A stretch of DNA of 64,000 nt from Ciona savignyi (lineage: Eukaryota > Chordata > Ascidiacea > Phlebobranchia > Cionidae), in contig CH003301.1 in assembly GCA_000149265.1 (NCBI GenBank), forward strand, positions 1,651,264-1,715,263, given 5' to 3'. Shown here one piece after another: positions 39,206 through 52,066 of this stretch. The stretch's first letter is position 1; each line of letters begins with the position of its first letter. The position numbers were made by a program, and so were the translations under genes. The notes beneath the pieces are model-generated. The model saw nothing but the letters and a program-made list of their open reading frames with translations. It had not been told where the DNA came from and made no database searches.

Positions 39206-41591
39206 ATAGTTTTTAGTTTAGGTTATTTAATTGTTGTCCCAGTATTAAAATATGGCAAATGAATCAAAATACGACAGAGAAACAGGAAAGAACGGCAAAA
39301 CAAACAATCGTTAAATGACGTCATTTAAAAGTATATAATTTAATAAATATAGCCGACGTGTCCGCCAAACCTAAGCAAAAGACCAATACTGAGCAAATAA
39401 AGTTTAAATAAAACCAAACGATATAGAGCCCTGACGAAGAGTGTATTTTTTACATGAAATATTTTATTTATATATAACTCACAAATTACATAACACTAAT
39501 GCATTTGATTTAGTACTTATTTAGGAGTGTGAAAAGGAGCACTACAGTAGTGCACCATAAATAACAAACAAATGTTAAAATAAATAAATACAAAATAAAA
39601 AAATAAGAAAAATAAAAAATTAAATAGCGAGCCAACAGTGGATGGCTAGCAAATGTGAAATAGTAATGATATTGCAGCAAGGATCCGATTATAATAATGC
39701 AGATTGGTTGTGACGTAATAGTTTAAAGCTGACTGCCATCTTCATATAGAGATCACACTGCCAGCTCTCGAACAGTTAAGTAGAAAAACATCTTATTTGG
39801 GGTAGATATTAGTGAAACTAGGTGGATAAGGGTCTTTCAAGGGGTGTTGTTTGGCAGCTTTAGTGAACGATTAAAGCGATTAAATCTCACGAATCTTATT
39901 GGGCAATTGTTTCCAAAACTTTAACGCCCCTTGCGTTTTCCCCTTCAAGGGGTTAAACATGAATATCCCATTCCATCTTCCCAAGACGTGTATGAAAGAG
40001 ATGGTTGCTCAAAACCAACATAATTTAATGACATTTTAATAGAACAAAGAAAAGTGCAGTCACGCGTTCGCGCTATGAAATAATATAACTATTTGTTGTT
40101 TATTTCAATAAACGAAGATAAACAGTCAAGAATTTTAAATTTGTTTTAAATAGTTTTCGTGACACATTATATATCTAGACACCCTGGGAATTCCCCTATT
40201 ATGATGCACTTCAAAACTTCCAATGCTCATTAAAACAAATAAGTATTTGATCAGCATAGGAGGATTTGTAGAGAACCAAGTGATTCAACCTAAATTTTCC
40301 CTTGCACATCAACAAATTTCAACTCGACTTGATGTTAAATACCGTTTTTTTTTAGGAGGATTGACATTTTTAAATTCGATATTTACTTTTCGAGTTTTCT
40401 TTTTACTTTTGTCCGTTTCTTGATATTTTAGGTAAAATCTTTATACTCCTAAAATATTAACTAATAAAAAATATCGGCTTCAAAAAATGTCAATAAAGCG
40501 GCATTTATTTTTATATTCTCGCGTCTGTCGGGAATTCTACTTGGGGATTTTTCCCTGAATTTGTAGCTGTTTATCCAAAAAATATAAGGTAACACAAGCA
40601 TGTGGTTACAAAAATGTTAACCATTTTCTTTGTTATTATGAGTTGTTAAAGTAGACAGATTATATGTTTAAATTAGTGCGATAGAGTTTAATGGAATTTC
40701 CCGGTTAAAAATAGGCATTGCGCGGTTTAATTAGGTCATTGAGGTCAAGTTTAGAGGGATTTAACCGGTTAAATATACGTTACACATGTTTTTGGTGGTA
40801 TTCAAATAAAATACCATCTTTTTTAAAGCGTCAGTCGTTAATAAAGCAATTACACAAGAAAAATGAACAAACGAGTAGAACTTTTTGCGGTGTTAGCCAA
40901 TGTGTATTGGATGTGCAGTGGCAAATTTAGGGCGCATCATGCCAAGGTGAAACTTTACAATGCATTTTGAAATAGAGTTTCCCAGATTTAACAAAATCTT
41001 AAGCAGTCATAAAACTATTAAACTAAGTACGACATTCTTCTAAATATCTTTATACGATTTATGTCAAAGAGTTTCGTTTTAATCTTTGATCATTATGGTC
41101 CGAGTGCAAACCAAAACAAATAGGAAAAGTTTCGAAGTTGTTATAAAAAGTCTTACAAACTTTCCCATGCTTCACGTATTGAGATTATAATTAAAGTTAA
41201 AGAGGTGAGCTTATCTCAACATCATGCTAAGATCCGCAAGTGAACGCTGCAGGCTGATAGCTGCTACATAATTAGCATAAAGTCGAAAACGTGATTACGA
41301 TTTCTCACGCTCTAAGGATGTGTTCTCACCAGAAAGAAATCATTTTGGTCACGACTTTAAGGCTAAAAATGGAAATTACCTCTTATCACAAGAGAAGGAA
41401 TATTTCAAAACGAAACAAACATGGACTGTTTTCGTATTATAATGAACGTAATCCAAGGCAGCGTCAAGCTGGGTGCGGTCGAAACGTAAACATAAATATA
41501 ACATCAAAAGAAATGCACTTTTTTTCAGTAGCTACATATAAAGAACGAACTGCCGTGAAAATAATAATTTTGTCTTGCGAATGAGTGGATT
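39206..41591. other. intergenic region upstream of the LDLa-GPCR
   Basis: AT-rich with A-rich runs near 39560-39630. A fragment resembling the SINE 3' end (aaggggttaaacatgaatat) lies at about 39933-39970. ORFs at 40718-40930 and 41291-41584 show no recognisable domain. Confidence 0.4.
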
Positions 41592-44500
41592 ATGTTGTTT
41601 CTATTGATATTAACATTAAGTCTGGTGCTACAAGGTGCAATTACAACTCATAGTAAGTACATATAGTTAGGATATTACATTAATCCTGACGTTATTCTAA
41701 ACAGAAATGTAGCATTATTGTTTCGGAGTTTAATATATCGCTGAGTTTGACAGATTTTGTTATATTTAGACATACACCTAAAATAGAATATTTATGTTAT
41801 TCCAGTGAATAAAAAAAAACAGTGTAAATCCACGGCCGTCTGACTGAAAGCAGGCTTTCACAACAATTGAACTATGCGGTTCAGACGTATAGCTTAACCA
41901 GGGAATGAACCCGAAACGCCATGTAAAATTTTTACTGCTGCTTTTTTAAGTGCGCCAAACTACTTAAAACGCGGAATGTCAAATAAGCCTTGGATAGCAA
42001 AACCCTCGGGGAATTGATTGAACCTAATGATTATGTTACATTTAATCTTAATGGACATTTTATAAATATATAAATATATAATATATATTTATATTTCCTC
42101 GAGATTGTAATCTATCATAAAGTTTATTAGAAAATATTCTCGTTTCCGAATGGGTTTTATGACGTATGAATTTGTAATAATGATTCTTCATCGATAGTTC
42201 TTAAATTGCAGGGCGGCGATATTAGAAATATGAGTTGTTAGCACTTTGCTGGGCATAGGGAATTTCACGTTAAATGTTGCTAGGAATTTACAAACCAATT
42301 ACCTATTTTTTTATTCAATTACCTAGACTATAAATCCTTTTATTTCAGGCTCTAAGTAGTTGATTATTTTATTAATGTTTGTTTAATGATGAATTGTGCT
42401 TTTACACTTATATTTTCTAGGTGGGGATGACGACATCGAATATTGCAATAGGTTCTTACAAAACGAAGAAAACTGTACTTGTCCGCCTGACTACTTCACT
42501 TGTGCGTGTGCAGGTCGCTATGACAACTGTACTGGGTCGAATAAATGTGTTCCGGAGGAGGAACTTTGCAATGGTTATTCCGGTTGTCCTTTAGGTAGTG
42601 ACGAAAGGAATTGTACAGACTGCCATCCTGGGAACTTGAAATGCGGGTGTATATTTAAACACGATGAGTGTTCTGACGACACCGTTCAGTGTATATCTGA
42701 ATATAATGTACTTGACTCGCATTCCGACTGCGAAGGTGGCAAGGACGAAATTTGCAGAAGTAATTTCGTTGGTGAAATAAACGGTTGCGGGTATAGACTT
42801 TTTCAATGCGAAAGTGAATTTTTAAAAAACGAAACTTTAACTTTTTTCAGCAAAACAAATTCTACCTCCAAGTGCTGGCCAGTTGACATTATAAACCAGC
42901 TTAATGTAAGTGACATTACTACGGAATGGAGATGTGTTGTATCCGATACAGTGTACACTCCCGATTACTGTATTGAATCAATCTTTGACTTTGACTCATT
43001 AATTACGTGCGAAAACGAAAAGATCCGTAAACCTTATGTCGTTTGCAATTTCGATAGAAAATGTTTTGCTGATTACAACACAAAAGGAAGTAATATTGGA
43101 TTTCGATGCAAACCTAAAGCTTCTTACGCATGTTGGAGCGACGTATTGTATTTACCACAATCTAATTTATATGACTCGGATATAAATTGCTCAGACGGTT
43201 CGGATTTATGCTTTGTCGAAGGGAATCTAAAATGTTTTCGCTGTTTGGATGGCAGCCTATTAATTTCTACAAATCAAGTTTGTGACGGCTTTATTGATTG
43301 TTACGATATGTCTGATGAATGTCTTTGTGAAAATCAAACAGTATGTAATGCGGTTTCAGCGTATAGACACGAACTGTGCCCAAACGGCCAAATCTACTGC
43401 TCAACAGACTTAGGCTGTGTTGAATATGATACATACCCAATTGTCTATGATGATTGTGTTCAAAATTACAGCACTTATGCGTACAGGCACATTCAATACC
43501 AAAAATCTATACTATGTTCTGGGGCAGATTTTCACGGTTTTGAGTGTGATGGAGCCATTGACTGTCCCAATATGGAAGACGAATGCAATTGTGAGAATAG
43601 GCCTTCAATATGTGAAGTAACAGGATGCTGGTTCCAAAAACCGAATTCAGTGTATTCGATTTCTTTTTGCGATGGAGTTCCTTCTCAGGCTTATATTTAC
43701 ATGCCAAATCTGGATATTAACATAACTGCCGAGGACCTAGACGAAACACGGGACAACATTACCGAAATGTTAGCCTTTGTTGAAGAACTAACCCAAAAAC
43801 CAAATCATGAAAACATGCCGGTATGTCCATATGGTTTTGACGAAATAAACTGCACAAACCGGCATTATTGCAGACAAGGACGCTCAGTAAGTATAGAACA
43901 ATCCAGAACTTGTGATGGAATAGTTGATTGTGACGATGCTTCGGACGAAACATTTGCATTGTGTGCATCACGAAGGTTCTACTGCGTCAACAAAATGCCG
44001 CTTTCGGTTGACCTCAAACTGGTCGAGAATGGAATTAAAGATTGTACTGATGGGAGTGATGAATGTCCGGTTAACAGTAACAAGTCGTCCATCTTTTCAT
44101 CACAATTTGAAATGATTGGAAACCCATTTTTACGTGCATTTTTCTGGATAATGGGATTTGCTGCGATTTTTGGGAACCTTCTGGTTCTATGCTATACTTC
44201 CAGGAAATTTGCTACCAAACAGCATAAGAATAAAGTTCAAAAATCCAACGATTGGTTCATTATTAACTTGTCTATAGCAGACCTCTTAATGGGAATTTAC
44301 TTAATAGCAACGGGAATAAAAGGAGTTGAATTTTCGGGAAGATATTGCTATTATGACCTTGAGTGGAGAAGCAGTCAATTTTGCAACATTCTTGGCGTAT
44401 TTGTGTTGCTTTCTTCTCAAGCCTCTGTATTCATCATGGCTATTATGACAACTTTTCGTATTATGGGGGTTGTGTGTCCCATTAAACTGAGAAACATGAA

Positions 44501-45209
44501 AGTTGCTGTAATTGCTTTACCTACAACATTGGCGTGGGTGGGGGCCATAAGCATATCTATCATGCCAATGCTAAACTTCCAATCAGGATACTTTGTATCA
44601 GGCCTATGGTACCCAAACAATTTCCTTAAGCAAAGAATTGTCTCTAAATCGAGTTTGATAACTTTGGCATCGAGAATAACAAACAAAACATTTGTTAATT
44701 GGATTGACGTTCGAAAAACGATTTCTACAGCGTTTGAAGTTTATCAAATCCAAGGAGAAATTGGTTACTTTGGAGACACAAGTGTCTGCATGCCGAGGCT
44801 TTTTGTCCACAGTGGTGAAGACGCTTGGGAGTATACCACTTTTGTAATCTGCGTTAACATTTCGCTCTTTTTCTACATATTGGTCAGCTATGTTTTCATA
44901 TATAAGAAAGGTACACAAATGAAATCAAAGAGTACAGATAATAGTAGAAACATGCAAAATCGGATTGCTAGGCTTGTTCTAACCGATTTTCTTTGCTGGG
45001 TACCGATCTGTATCATGAGCTTCATCAGTTTAGCCGGCGTTGACCTGAACAAGATTGTGTATGCTGTCAGTGCTGGAGTGTTACTTCCAATAAACAGCGC
45101 TCTTAACCCCATCATTTATTCCAAATTTGTTGAAACCGGCATCGAGAAAATGTGGTCGATTTGTACTCGACCTTGCTCGAAATACAGACGAGCAGAAGAC
45201 GGCCGATAG
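41592..45209 (+). CDS. rhodopsin-like GPCR with a large LDL-receptor class A ectodomain, 2 exons
   Basis: Exon 1 (41592-41652) encodes a signal peptide, MLFLLILTLSLVLQGAITTH. Exon 2 (42421-45209) encodes the rest; splicing in phase 1 gives 949 residues. Residues 21 to about 585 form a Cys-rich ectodomain with roughly 7-9 LDLa-like modules, some canonical (CDGFIDCYDMSDEC, CDGIVDCDDASDE, GIKDCTDGSDEC), others degenerate, plus many N-glycosylation sites. A seven-helix domain follows: TM1 IMGFAAIFGNLLVLCY, TM2 IINLSIADLLMGIYL, TM3 with FVLLSSQASVFIMAIM, TM6 LVLTDFLCWVPICIMSFI, TM7 PINSALNPIIYSKF. The DRY position reads TFR and extracellular loop 2 is long. No leucine-rich repeats are seen, unlike RXFP relaxin receptors; the layout recalls invertebrate GRL101-type LDLa receptors. 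Ligand unknown. A candidate AATAAA lies at 45697-45702. Confidence 0.92.
41820..41935 (-). repeat. possible tRNA-related relic in the GPCR intron
   Basis: On the minus strand a GGTTCATTCCC B-box-like word, an A-box-like TAGTTCAATTG, and a T run downstream are present, but the order and spacing do not make a foldable tRNA. Probably a decayed tRNA or SINE fragment. Confidence 0.25.
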
Positions 45210-45823
45210 ATATACCGTATAAGGAAAAACTGCTGTTTGATGAAATCACAAAACATATGGAATTATCTCGGCCTATCCTTGCAATTTTTAGTGAAAGTGT
45301 ATCTTTAATTTTCATTATATTGTGACATTGTCGTAAAAAGCAAAATTAATTCATCCATCATGCGCGGGACATGACATTGTCGACAAATTTTCTTGAATCT
45401 TCTAAGAATCACAGAAAAGCTCGTGCTATTCGAAAACAGATCAATTCATTCATTTAATATATATATTTCTTTTATCAATGCATGACATCAACTTTGTTTT
45501 CCATTTATACTCCTTATATTGTGTAAAATTAATAATACGGTTTGGTAGTATTACATTATGCCGTTTACATCATTACTCCATGCTATCTACAATGGGCATG
45601 ATACACATGTACGATAAACAGCGTTTATCAATTGCTATCGTGCTGGGTGTAAAGCAGTAGTTTGCTGGTTGTTATTTAAAGGCGCATGTTGTAAATAATA
45701 AATTGAGTTATGACTGTGGTGGTTTGGTGATTTTATTTTGATGAAATAATTTTTCCATCTGTTTTATTATTACAGATTCATAAATGTGCGCTGTTAATCC
45801 AAATACTTATCTGTATTATTCGA
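45210..45823. other. GPCR 3'UTR and intergenic DNA
   Basis: No gene seen. Contains the candidate poly(A) signal AATAAA at 45697-45702. Confidence 0.4.
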
Positions 45824-45994
45824 CGTAGGTATGCGTCTAACTGCGTGCGTAGGCAACACCGCATTGTGGAAAGTTCTTACAAAAAGTAGCGCTGCAGTGA
45901 ACAGTTGTGTGGTCAAATAGTTAACGATTTATGCACAAACTTATATATAAATAAACAATGCCTATACGCACGCAGTAAGACGCAAACCTCGTAT
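45824..45994. mobile_element. MITE-like inverted repeat, about 170 bp
   Basis: The left end (about 45824-45853, 'atgcgtctaactgcgtgcgt') and right end (about 45961-45994) are inverted copies; read as reverse complement the right end gives 'tttgcgtcttactgcgtgcg'. Arms of about 30 bp enclose about 110 bp with no ORF. Superfamily not assignable; no clear target duplication. Confidence 0.6.
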
Positions 45995-45997
45995 CCT

Positions 45998-46108
45998 ATC
46001 GTAGCGAAAAAGTCATAAAAAGATATTAATTAAAGTTTGTATTGCTTAATAAATTCGTGCTAAGTGTTTAGTAAATTCGTGCCTGTTAAAATCTTTTCGC
46101 TACGACAT
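45998..46108. mobile_element. second small MITE-like inverted repeat, about 110 bp
   Basis: Ends TCGTAGCGAAAAAG (from 45999) and CTTTTCGCTACGA (to 46105) form a near-perfect inverted pair around an AT-rich core in which 'taaattcgtgc' occurs twice. It begins only a few bases after the previous inverted repeat. Confidence 0.6.
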
Positions 46109-46610
46109 CATAATTATCTCAAGCACGCAGCCCAATTACTTCTCTAATATCGGGAGTGTTATTGTTATCGTGAGTGTTAAGTGAAATGAGTTTTATTTTT
46201 TTATCTTTTGTTTATAAATATTCTCACATGTCTCGTAGTTTCGCCAATCAATTTTCTATAAGTAAATACCTATTGCAAATACAGGGTGTGTTATGTTTTT
46301 ATACCGCTCCCTAAAATGTGAGGTTTTAAAATTATTAGGTTGATAAGAGAACGCACTGTAGTTTCCGCCACAGCAAAGCTAGTTTTAAAAACATCGTGAT
46401 AACAAGTTAATACCAAGATCGCTCTACATGGCTGTTATTACCTGCAAGCCAAGGAAACTAAGTATACTTAACACAGATCAACATTTAAAGACAACGTCTT
46501 GTCCCCAATATACAACCTTGATTATTCAGATATTCACTTTTCCACCAGTATTAAAAAATTCACAAAATTAAGTTTCAAACTACGTTTTGCATTATCCTTT
46601 AAAAGCGTTG
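46109..46610. other. intergenic DNA and acid phosphatase 3'UTR
   Basis: No further gene or repeat recognised. Confidence 0.35.
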
Positions 46611-49600
46611 TTATTGGGTGTTTCGTGGTAATACGTCGTAGCTATAGATTTCAGAGCCGTCACGTGCTTGAATGAATACCATTTTCATTGAAGTCGCAGA
46701 TACTTCAACACGACCAAAGCAACCAGCAAGATCCTCCATTTCTGCCCAACTTGAACCAACAAAAAAACAGATTTAAAAATGGTTTCTGCCAAATATATGG
46801 TTTCTGAAAAATGGTTTCTGCCAAAACTACTTTTAGACAAGGCATGGTTTACGCAGTATAGTTGAAAGATACGTACTATGTTTTTAGTAGTGATATTGTA
46901 GTGTAGAACACGACTATTATACAATCTTCTAAAAAAAACAACCATATAATAAAAAACCTACGCAAAATTGGTAGTGAATTCAGCTGCGTCGGCGTTCACG
47001 AACCGTGGGGACACGAAATTGCTGCATCCAACCACGAAGTATTGCACATCACTGACTTCAGTCGCATCTTGCAAGTGCTACAACATCGTACGATACTTAT
47101 AAAATTGTAACATTTATAATTATAAGCTCAATTTTATACGTATAAAGTCAATTTTACCCATGTAAAATCATTTTCCGGAGTGATTATTGTTGACAATGTC
47201 GCGTGAAAGGTTAATATATATAAAAGTCAGTCAGTCATCGCTGAGAGACATCGCACCCTGGATCTTATAATAGTGTTTTTATTACTACAAAAGTCCGGAA
47301 CTGAGAATATCGTGTATAATAATTGAACATCTATACATTAATTATATTCACCTACCTGTAAGTTATGTTCATGGCCAGCCAGATAAGCAGACACTTTGTA
47401 TTGATTAAGCAGTGGCTTTAAACGGTTGAATAAACAAGGATTGGTTGGACCGGTGTTGCCAGATGCGAGAACAGGAAAATGGCCAACCACGAGCAGATAG
47501 TCGAAGCTGACCGTAGCGAAAAAAGGTTAGCTGTTATCTACTATGTGGCCACATAGTATAAGAACAGTTTATTCATATGTATTATGCCATTAAAACTTTA
47601 AAAACTGACTTAGTAACAAGCCAATCACGTGTATTCTCAAACCTCAATACCTTAAAGATGTTTACTATGACGCGTTTCTATCCTAAACCGGTTTCACATG
47701 ATGATTTGGACACAAGTCGGTCGAAGTAACCAATAGTATAATTTGTAATATATACCATAACCGAGATTGACTGCACCATATATATATTGGGTTGCAACAG
47801 CGGTTGGTACTGTGTATACAGGTTTGCCAACCGGTAGAAACAAGATAATATGGTGCAATCTGGAATGAAGTTTCTTATTAACCTTTGTCCATTCTGTAGC
47901 TGTTGCTCAATCCATGTCCACTGTTCTTCAGCCACGGTGTCGTTGATTGGCGTACCCTTTGAGTCGATCCCGCATTGAATAGTTGTATCGATCATCACAG
48001 TACGTATTGTTGTTGAGGAGAGACTTAGAGTGTAGTCAAGGGTATAGTAGTACCACGGGTAAGTCCTATTCGAATAAGACCGGGGATAAAAAATGAGAAT
48101 GGCTGTTGTTCTGAAAACCAGCCTCTGGCTTTCGACATTGTGCTTAAGCAAAGAACAATATGCGGTTGTGGAATAAGATGGGTTAAATTTAAACAGTAGA
48201 AACTTATTAATAATATACCAAATAGTTAAAAAAAACGACCTTGTACACGGAAATAGCTTACGAAAGCCCGTGTGACAATCGTTCCCTGCGCTTTCCCTCG
48301 CACGACATAAACATAAAATATCCTATATTCTATTTTAGTCGTGTTTGTTAGTCATTAGTGCATCACAGTTTTTAAGTCAGGATGTTCGTGCGACTCCAAC
48401 AGCTTTAAGCACAAACATTAAAATGATTGACAAGGACATAGGGTTAATATTGACAAGAAACAACATAGATCTTACCATCTTTTGGATACGTGAGAATAGT
48501 CCAGCTGAGCGTGAGCGTTGCCATGCCAGTCGTGGTTACCCATGGTAGGGTACCACGGTACGTTCAAATAGGGTGACGTGTATACGTGTTCAAACGTTTT
48601 CTGAAATGTTTGGCAGTTTACACGCATTGGAAGTGGTATACAAAGGATTTTTTATATTCCTTTAAACATTGCTAATGACATACCAAACATATATTTTAAT
48701 AGATTTTCCCTACGTTTGATGTTAAAGATTACATGTTAGTCCGCACAGGTTGCAGATCATAGAATATATATACGTTTTTTTGTTACTTCCTGTTTTTGAA
48801 GGCAACAGTTCCAATAACATGGAAATTATTTGTTATAACCTGGTTATCTTGTGCCCACTCTCGGGGGATATTGAATAATATGAATATATTGGTACAGTTT
48901 TTGTTAACTCATTATACCACTCGGTTCTGGGGACGGCCGCATGCCTTGTGACAAACCCGGCCAGCGAGAGGTTGGTTTTAATACTACCACCTTTATACTG
49001 TTATTTCGATAAGCTGTGTGTATTTATGTTGTATCAACCAAAGTGAAAATACGCAAGTATGCAGATTATTTCGCTCACTGTATAGGGTTACCGAAGCTTT
49101 TACTGTATATTACATTTTTATCTTTAGTGTTAGTACAACCAATTAATCCGGTGGTTTAGTTTTAGTACAAGGTTCAGGTGATGCTTGTTTTGTCAAAGGA
49201 CGACACCGTGTTATAACCTGGTCATGTGGTCGAATATTTAACGCGGCCGATTTATGTAAAAAAATGGGCTTGGCGACGAGCGTATAATGGGTTCGAAACT
49301 TAAGCTGGTTAAAACAGATTGCTATAGCTAACATTGTTATGGTATGATCTAACCGGCCGGACAATACATAATAGCTGGGTAAACAACAAATTAACGCTTA
49401 CGTTAAATCGTTCGTCGCCTGTATCTGTGACTCCGAGAAAATAGAAGTTATCTCCCAAAGCCAGTACAAAGTTGGGTTTAAGTTTTGAAGCCACGTCGCT
49501 CATGACCCCAGCAACAGCCAACTGGGTTGGGGTTGTATAAAAAGGAGGCGGCCAACCACCAAAGTCTCCCGCCACCATAAAATGCATCGATTCTTGATTC

Positions 49601-49808
49601 AATGCAACTGCAATACAATTTTAACTATTTTTGCTTAGAATTATTACAATGCAGAAGTTTTACCATAGGTTGTAAAATGCAAACGTGTTATAACCTATGT
49701 TAGTGTCAAACCTTTGATGTTGGTAGTGGTCGTTTCATCAGCGCTTGGAATAAATTCATCCGCTGTTGCAACTGCCAGTACGAGGGTTAATGCAATAAAA
49801 TACTGCAT
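46611..49808 (-). CDS. purple / tartrate-resistant acid phosphatase (ACP5-like), 7 exons
   Basis: Exons in transcript order 49808-49712, 49607-49402, 48600-48476, 48065-47883, 47506-47356, 47077-46962, 46749-46611; phases agree, 338 residues (human ACP5 is 325). Signal peptide MQYFIALTLVLAVATA. The five dinuclear metal motifs of the metallophosphoesterase fold are visible in order: GDFGG (residues 46-50), GDNFYF, GNHDW, GHFP and GHEH. GHEH replaces the mammalian GHDH, and GHFP replaces GHYP. Expected to be a secreted or lysosomal Fe-containing enzyme hydrolysing phosphate monoesters. An in-frame upstream ATG at 49826 would add six residues (MLPNLS). A pyrimidine-poor AG (tttaacag) lies just upstream of that ATG. 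The convergent GPCR gene ends 1.4 kb away. The acceptor of the last exon (gttcaag) was chosen by phase and by the WAEMEDLAGCFGRVEV match to the family's end. Confidence 0.92.
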
Positions 49809-49826
49809 ACTTAAGTTCGGCAACAT

Positions 49827-51057
49827 ATGCTACCCCTGTTAAAGTATGAATTAAGTCTTAATAATACTTGATTATTAACTCAATCTCAAAGTATACTAAA
49901 ATCCACGATGATTCGTTCGATATGCCTAACCGTTATCCAAATTCATAATGGCACACGTTGCAGTTTGCTTAGTTGGATAAAATGCGTTGACTGTTTGTTG
50001 TGTATAATTATAGCCCAACGTTAATGTAATTTACTCTGTTCACGTACAGCTTCGCAAACATGACCACTGTTTGAAACAATGGCATGTTTGTTTATAGGCC
50101 TACATTGCTATTGTTTTATTACCTTATTTTTTTTGTCCTACTTAACATTAAACCACTTGATTCGGGAAAATTTCGCTAAATGCCTTTGCTCAAGGAAAAA
50201 TAACATGTTCGGGTATTGATATAGCGACAAGTTCCGAACGATTAAGGTGTTGGATCCAGTTCAGTTGTCATATTTAGAACAGGTTTAATAGCAGTTACAT
50301 ATGACAATGGGCATACGAACCAAATATAAAACGCTTTAATTCCAGAAGTTTACTTTAAAAAGCACACATACAAAAAAATAAACTGAACCGTGATTTCGTA
50401 ATTTTTATCGCCACTTGTGTAAAAAGGGTGTATTGTGACCCCTGCTTGAACCACCATACTGAAGCCGGACGCACAATAAACCATCGTAGAGAAATCCCGT
50501 CATTTTTTAGTTAGTATTAAAAACATTAAAGAATAAGGTTAACGACATATCATATTACTAGGCGTCATTCAATAGCTCAATAGGATAAACAACTTTCAAA
50601 GTATAGAGATTTAAAGTGCCGCCTCCATTCTTGACTTTCACCATGTTGGCATATTCTTATATGTTTGTTTGGATCGTGTAAACACCAATAAACATTTTTA
50701 GAATTTGGAAATTATTTTAACCGAGGATCTGTCCGCAACCAAGTAAGTTTCTCCTCCAAGGGATTCAACTGATGGTTACAGGTTGCAATTATTTTGTCCA
50801 CCTGGGATATTTATTTTTTAATAACAAACTGGCAAAGTGAAGATTGTGGGAGTTGGATTTCTCACACGAGTTCTTTTGCAGATTTTATTTTTAATATTCG
50901 CCGCGTGTTTAAAACTTTGGGCTATGATTTTTTCGTAAATTGGCACACTACTTTTGAAAGGTTGTTGACCCCTGATCTATGGTCTGACCGATTAGGTATG
51001 TTCTGTGTACAGTGATTTAACCTGCCACGCAAGCTGCTTTTATTATACAATTATATG
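49827..51057. other. intergenic region between acid phosphatase and DDX19
   Basis: Head-to-head spacer; no gene seen. A 73-codon ORF at 50794-51015 lacks recognisable similarity. Confidence 0.4.
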
Positions 51058-51302
51058 ATGTAGGATAAAATAGGATATGCATGTTTATCCCTATGAGTTG
51101 GAAAACGAAAGGGGCGTTAACACACGGGCAATCAGACAGCGTGTGCCCACCGACGGGTTACCAGGCAATGGTATAGTGTATGATTAAGACGTTGCTTATA
51201 GTTGGTAGAACCCTTTAATTCACTGGGTACGGGCAGTGTCCGCTGAGTGTCTTGCTAGCAATAGCAACCAGTTTCGAACCCGCAACCTTTCGGCTAAGTT
51301 AA
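51058..51302 (-). repeat. diverged SINE copy
   Basis: Begins with an 'aggat' tail remnant and 'gcatgtttatccctatgag', includes 'cacacgggcaatc' and 'cgacgggttacc', and stops before the A-box head, so the 5' part is missing. Confidence 0.7.
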
Positions 51303-52066
51303 TCGTATAGACTTTTTTGCCTGGCCCAGTTTCGAAATCATGAGATTTTTTTTGCAGGTTTGTCACGGAGATTTTTGCAAATTTTTATCTAAATTAGTCA
51401 ATTTCAGTTCGTAGTATACTATTTCTATGTTTACAGGAAGCATGTAAGCAATTTGCAATTTAGGAGCTGAAATGCTGAAAGTCCTTATCGTCGTGTAAAT
51501 TACAATTTCAGGAATTATATCGTCGTGTACAGTCGTTATTTCACGAATTGTATGAATGTTACATTACTTTTATGTAGAAAAATACTGATATGGTAATATT
51601 GTGTAAAAGTTATTCTGGTACCTCTATACTAACTGTTATGAGAAGACTAGATCGGCTACGGCTAGTAGATATCGAAAATCATAATTTGTGAATAGAAAGT
51701 GAATTTTACTAAAATAAATCAAATTAAAAGTTTTGCAAGAAAATTGTGGCTTACAGAAGTTTGAACTCAGTGAAAACATTCAAACAACAAAACTGCCTCA
51801 TTTAAATGTTTTTATTTGATTTGATCACATATGTTGCTGATAGAAAAAACAAACCAAATAAAAACTTTAATTTTGAAGTAATGTATTGAAAGGGCTAAGC
51901 AAATTGAGTCTTATTTAAGCTATGCTTTTGGTTGTTATTTTTATAAATACAAAGAGCTCTAAATTTGTCACATTTACTGTACAGAAGTCTTATTTCTCTG
52001 CTTGCTGCTCCTAAGGCTTATCCTTTTAAATATACCATACTGTACAGCAACTAGAAAATTTGCAGT
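51303..52066. other. upstream region of DDX19
   Basis: AT-rich; no gene. AG at 52063-52064 after 'aaatttgc' lies one base before the DDX19 ATG and is a candidate trans-splice acceptor. Confidence 0.4.

Noticed and set aside
41291-41584. 97-codon ORF just before the GPCR signal exon
   Set aside because: No similarity or splice signal linking it; the ATG at 41592 gives a clean signal peptide and correct phase.
42396-42420. GPCR start in the long ORF (MLLHLYFL...)
   Set aside because: These codons are the polypyrimidine tract and acceptor of the intron; the true start is on the upstream exon.
47678-47882. extension of the acid phosphatase ORF past exon 4
   Set aside because: Reads through the GTTAAT donor into an intron; the next conserved motif (GHFP) is on exon 5.
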